Shown here: one piece after another, positions 60,986 through 64,000 of the stretch
Position numbering within the stretch: position 1 is the first letter of the stretch
How the letters are laid out: every line of letters starts with the position of its first letter
NCBI GenBank assembly: GCA_029846755.1
Contig: JARWBI010000004.1
Coordinates: 124,001-188,000 of the forward strand
Source of the DNA: Falsirhodobacter flavus
Lineage (GTDB): Bacteria > Pseudomonadota > Alphaproteobacteria > Rhodobacterales > Rhodobacteraceae
DNA: 64,000 nucleotides
Direction of reading: 5' to 3'
Position numbers and translations under genes: made by a program
Notes under the pieces: model-generated
Databases searched by the model: none
What the model was told of the DNA's origin: nothing
The model's input: the letters and a program-made list of their open reading frames with translations, nothing else

Positions 60986-61642
60986 ATGGAATCGACCGAA
61001 GCGAAGAATGCCGTGCTGGATGCGGCACTGGCCCATGTGGCCTTCGATGGCTGGTCCGAAACGACGCTGCGTGCCGCCAGCGCCGATGCGGGGGTCGCGC
61101 CGGGGCTGGCGCGGGCGCTGTTCCCGCGCGGGGCGATGGATCTGGCGCTGGCCTATCACCACCGGGGCGATGCGGACATGGTGGATCGCGCGAAGATGGC
61201 CGATTTGCCCCCGCGGATGACGGACAAGGTCGCGACCCTGATCCGCTATCGGTTGGAGGCTGCGGATCGCGAGGCGGTGCGTCGCGGATCGACCCTGTTC
61301 GCGCTGCCGCAGCACGCAGGCGATGGTGCCAGGGCGATCTGGGGCACGGCGGACGCGATCTGGACCGCGCTGGGCGACACATCGGGCGATGTGAACTGGT
61401 ATACGAAACGCGCCACGCTTTCTGCGGTTTATGGCGCGACGGTGCTGTATTGGCTTGGCGACGACAGCACCGACCATCACGCCACGTGGGAGTTTCTGGA
61501 CCGCCGGCTGGATGGCGTGATGCAGTTCGAAAAGATGAAGGCCAGGTTCGCGGGCAATCCCTTGGCCAAGGCGGCGGCGATGCCGTTCTCGTGGATCAAG
61601 GCACCGCGCGGGACCGACGATCTGCCGGGGCGCACACGGTGA
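60986..61642 (+). CDS. COQ9-family ubiquinone biosynthesis protein
   Basis: The 218-residue protein shows the alphaproteobacterial COQ9 pattern. An N-terminal TetR-like helical region (VLDAALAHVAFDGWSETTLRAAS) precedes FPRGAMDLALAYHHRGDADM. A C-terminal lipid-binding part has SAVYGATVLYWLGDDSTDHHATWEFLDRRL in shorter blocks. COQ9 binds lipids and assists COQ7 in ubiquinone synthesis. The start at 60986 follows GGAAGGAAG. The stop overlaps the GTG start of the quinone oxidoreductase. Confidence 0.9.
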   Translation: MESTEAKNAVLDAALAHVAFDGWSETTLRAASADAGVAPGLARALFPRGAMDLALAYHHRGDADMVDRAKMADLPPRMTDKVATLIRYRLEAADREAVRRGSTLFALPQHAGDGARAIWGTADAIWTALGDTSGDVNWYTKRATLSAVYGATVLYWLGDDSTDHHATWEFLDRRLDGVMQFEKMKARFAGNPLAKAAAMPFSWIKAPRGTDDLPGRTR

Positions 61643-62637
61643 GCGATCAGCCGGAACTGATGCGGGCCATCGCCATCACCGAACATGGCGGGCCGGAGGT
61701 CTTGAAGATCGACTATGTCCCGACCCCGGTGCCGGGGCATGGGCAGATACTGATCCGGGTGGCCTTCGCGGGGGTCAACCGCCCCGACGCGCTGCAACGG
61801 GCGGGGGCCTACAACCCGCCTGCGGGGGCATCGCCCTTGCCGGGGCTGGAATGTTCGGGGCATGTCGCCGCCGTGGGTCCGGGTGTGACGCGCTGGCGCG
61901 TGGGCGATGCGGTCTGCGCGCTGCTGCCGGGCGGCGGCTATGCCAGTCACGCGCTGACATGGGAAAGCCATGCGCTGCCGATCCCCGAAGGGCTGTCGAT
62001 GGCCGAGGCGGCCTGCCTGCCCGAAACCTGTTTGACCGTCTGGTCGAACATGGTCATGCGCGGCGGCCTTCGCGCGGGCGAGCGGTTTTTGGTCCATGGC
62101 GGATCGTCGGGCATCGGCACGACCGCGATCCAGATCGCCGACGCCCTTGGCGCGCGGGTCTTCGCGACCGCTGGCAGTGCGGAAAAATGTGCGGCCATCG
62201 CGGAACTGGGGGCCGAGGCGATCAACTACCGCGACGATGATTTCGTGGCGATCCTGCGGGCGACCGGGGGGGCGGACCTGATCCTCGACATGGTGGGCGG
62301 GCCGTATCTGCAGCGCAACGTCAAGGCGCTGGCCGATGACGGGCGGCTGGTGCAGATCGCCTTTCTGTCGGGCGCGAAGGTGGATCTGAACTTTGCCGAG
62401 GTGATGATGCGCCGCCTGACGATCACCGGATCGACGCTGCGCCCGCAATCGGTGCTGCAAAAGGCCCGCATTGCGGAACAGGTAGAAACCCATGTCTGGC
62501 CGATGATCGCACGCGGGGCGCTGCGCCCGGTGATGGACAGCACCTTCGCGCTGGACGACGCGGCCAAGGCTCATGCGCGCATGGAAAGCTCCGCCCATAT
62601 CGGCAAAATCGTGCTGGAGGTGCCGGGCGACGATTAA
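61639..62637 (+). CDS. Zinc-free quinone oxidoreductase, TIGR02824/PIG3-like
   Basis: The 332-residue medium-chain reductase has the cofactor motif HGGSSGIGTTAIQIADALGA (about 150-170), the N-terminal MRAIAITEHGGPEVLKI and FAGVNRPDALQRAGAYNPPAGASPLPGLECSG in shorter blocks. No structural zinc cysteines are present, which fits the PIG3/quinone-reductase group using NADPH. GTG at 61639 overlaps the COQ9 stop (GTGA), and an ATG 21 bp later is a less coupled alternative. The pairing with COQ9 hints at a quinone role. Confidence 0.87.
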   Translation: MSDQPELMRAIAITEHGGPEVLKIDYVPTPVPGHGQILIRVAFAGVNRPDALQRAGAYNPPAGASPLPGLECSGHVAAVGPGVTRWRVGDAVCALLPGGGYASHALTWESHALPIPEGLSMAEAACLPETCLTVWSNMVMRGGLRAGERFLVHGGSSGIGTTAIQIADALGARVFATAGSAEKCAAIAELGAEAINYRDDDFVAILRATGGADLILDMVGGPYLQRNVKALADDGRLVQIAFLSGAKVDLNFAEVMMRRLTITGSTLRPQSVLQKARIAEQVETHVWPMIARGALRPVMDSTFALDDAAKAHARMESSAHIGKIVLEVPGDD

Positions 62638-63215
62638 CGCCCCGGCATTTCCGCATCCCGCAGGCGGCATTCGCGCATGGCCGCCTCGCAGGGGCGGGGG
62701 CTGAGGTCGCGGGTCAGACAGATGCGGACCTCGTCGATCATGCCGTCGTCGCAGGTGACGGCGATGGATTCGGCGTCCAGCGCGGGATTCGCCTCGATGA
62801 AGGCATCCTCGACCACGCTGGCGGGCAGGCGGATGTCGTCGCGCAGGCGGGTGAAGACCTCGGGCAGCTCGATCCGCGCGTAAGCCTCGCGCGTCAGGGC
62901 ATAATAGTCGCGGCCCGAAAGGCCGGAACAGCGCCCATGCTTCTTCCACTGATACCACGGCAGGCCGGGGGGCATGATGTCCTCCATCGCGCGGCTCTCG
63001 GCCCGCGTCGGATCGCGCCCGCCGTCGCACCACTCGGGCCAGCCGCCCCCATCCTGCGGCCAGAGCCCATGCAGAACGAAGCCCTGCCGCCGGTCGCATT
63101 GCGCGCCGTCATTGCCTTGGGCGCACCATGTCGGCGACCATGACAACGACAGGATGTAATGGTCGAAGGCCGCCGCGGGCGAGCCAAGCAGCATCAGCGC
63201 AAGGATCAGACGCAT
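62634..63215 (-). CDS. Secreted ribonuclease T2-family enzyme
   Basis: The 193-residue enzyme has a signal peptide (about 1-16, RLILALMLLGSPAAA). The T2 active-site blocks are both present: CAS I FVLHGLWPQ with His49, and CAS II WYQWKKHGRC with His93. At least eight cysteines are available for disulfides. It would cleave RNA in the periplasm or outside the cell for nucleotide scavenging. Its stop overlaps the convergent oxidoreductase gene by 4 bp. Confidence 0.92.
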   Translation of the reverse strand: MRLILALMLLGSPAAAFDHYILSLSWSPTWCAQGNDGAQCDRRQGFVLHGLWPQDGGGWPEWCDGGRDPTRAESRAMEDIMPPGLPWYQWKKHGRCSGLSGRDYYALTREAYARIELPEVFTRLRDDIRLPASVVEDAFIEANPALDAESIAVTCDDGMIDEVRICLTRDLSPRPCEAAMRECRLRDAEMPGR

Positions 63216-63337
63216 TTTCCCTTCCCCTTCGCTGCGGCCCGGACTATATAGCGGGTCAATTCCCGAAAACGAAACCTCGCGGGTCCCGCCCGCAACCGTT
63301 TTCCCGGTGCGGGAGAGATTTGTAAAGGAGTGATCCC

Positions 63338-64000
63338 ATGTCCAAGCCCCTGATGTCCAAGGCGACGGCCGTCTGGCTTGTCGATAACACCACGCTGACG
63401 TTCAAGCAGGTCGCGGATTTCTGCGGCATGCACGAGTTGGAAGTGCAGGGCATCGCGGATGGCGACGTGGCGACCGGCGTGAAGGGGTTCGACCCCGTCG
63501 CGAACAACCAGCTTGACGCGATCGAGATCGAGAAGGGCCAGAAGGACCCGCTCTACAAGCTGAAGCTGAAGTTCAACGCGGCGGCGCAAGGCGAGGACAA
63601 ACGCCGCGGCCCGCGTTATACCCCGCTGTCGAAACGCCAGGACCGCCCGAACGCGATCCTGTGGCTCGTGAAGTTCCACCCCGAACTGTCCGACGGGCAG
63701 ATCGCGAAACTGGTCGGCACCACGAAACCGACGATCCAGTCGATCCGCGAACGCACGCACTGGAACATCGCCTCGATGACGCCGATCGACCCGGTCGCGC
63801 TGGGCCTGTGCCGCCAGTCCGAACTGGACACCGCCGTGCAGCAGGCCGCCCGCAAGCGCGCTGCCGAAGGCGGGGTGATGTCGGATGACGAACGCCGCAA
63901 GCTGGTGTCGACCGAGCAGTCGCTGGGCATGGCGGACGAGCCGCGCGTGCCGTCCGCGCTGGACATCTTCAAGAAGGACGAGGCCGAGGAAGAAGAAAAG
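63338..64000 (+). CDS. DUF1013/TrcR-type cell-cycle regulator (partial, 3' end beyond window)
   Basis: The frame is open from the ATG at 63338 to the window end, 221 codons read. It begins MSKPLMSKATAVWLVDNTTL. It carries helix-turn-helix-like segments around 22-40 (FKQVADFCGMHELEVQGI) and 117-140 (LSDGQIAKLVGTTKPTIQSI), and ends in an acidic tail (KKDEAEEEEK). DUF1013 proteins are restricted to alphaproteobacteria and annotated as the TrcR transcriptional regulator. AAAGGAG lies 8 bp upstream. The acidic tail suggests that only a few residues are missing. Confidence 0.88.
   Translation, partial: MSKPLMSKATAVWLVDNTTLTFKQVADFCGMHELEVQGIADGDVATGVKGFDPVANNQLDAIEIEKGQKDPLYKLKLKFNAAAQGEDKRRGPRYTPLSKRQDRPNAILWLVKFHPELSDGQIAKLVGTTKPTIQSIRERTHWNIASMTPIDPVALGLCRQSELDTAVQQAARKRAAEGGVMSDDERRKLVSTEQSLGMADEPRVPSALDIFKKDEAEEEEK

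Noticed and set aside
1-64000. CRISPR arrays, prophage or complete insertion sequences
   Set aside because: No regularly spaced repeats, phage structural genes or intact transposase with terminal repeats were seen.

Overview
The window is about 64 kb of GC-rich chromosomal DNA from an alphaproteobacterium. It is most likely a member of the Rhodobacteraceae (Paracoccus/Rhodobacter group). That placement rests on family content and gene order: an rpoA-rplQ end of the alpha operon, an AapJQMP amino-acid transporter, the ATP12 and COQ9 proteins typical of alphaproteobacteria and mitochondria, a DUF1013/TrcR-type regulator, and an rpmH-rnpA-yidD-yidC-engB-argB neighbourhood. No species is claimed.

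Layout. (1) 0-2.7 kb: the 3' end of rpoA and rplQ, then a LuxR/LuxI quorum-sensing pair. (2) 2.7-6.1 kb: rarA, crcB, a large-subunit pseudouridine synthase and the ATP12 chaperone. (3) 6.3-10.8 kb: the Aap general amino-acid ABC transporter, followed by convergent sixA. (4) 11.4-22 kb: mostly minus strand. It holds argB, a divergent SDR, an MFS exporter, engB, an acetyltransferase, a MOSC protein, yidC, an EAL protein with a degenerate GGDEF, ttcA, yidD, rnpA and rpmH. (5) 22-24.8 kb: an orphan sensor kinase, tRNA-Arg(ACG), and about 1 kb of decayed DNA with an IS1182-type transposase relic beside a truncated, frameshifted aconitase 3' end. (6) 24.8-34.4 kb: a minus-strand peptide-type ABC importer, a BisC-like molybdoenzyme, an MsuE-like FMN reductase and a class-V aminotransferase, probably a sulfur-scavenging block. 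(7) 34.5-42 kb: a copper/cytochrome-oxidase block (DUF2946, PepSY, PCuAC, Sco), then a compact nickel/peptide-type ABC importer. (8) 42-44.5 kb: a SpoU methyltransferase, a Nudix hydrolase and xylose isomerase. (9) 44.7-50.6 kb: a cluster built on a DUF3100 membrane protein, a small partner membrane protein, an M20 amidohydrolase, a LysR regulator, a beta-hydroxyacid dehydrogenase and an aldehyde dehydrogenase. (10) 50.6-64 kb: two glycosyltransferase-like genes, SulP, a TesA-like esterase with divergent YbbA/YbbP-type ABC genes, GST, mscL, ald with a divergent Lrp regulator, rpsU, COQ9, a quinone oxidoreductase, RNase T2 and the start of a DUF1013/TrcR gene.

The genome is very compact. Operons are joined by ATGA or GTGA overlaps, and nearly every convergent pair has overlapping or abutting stop codons. 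The least-described system here is the DUF3100 cluster. It reads as an uptake-plus-hydrolysis-plus-oxidation module for an amide-linked substrate, with a candidate LysR operator in front. No CRISPR array, prophage or intact insertion sequence was seen.
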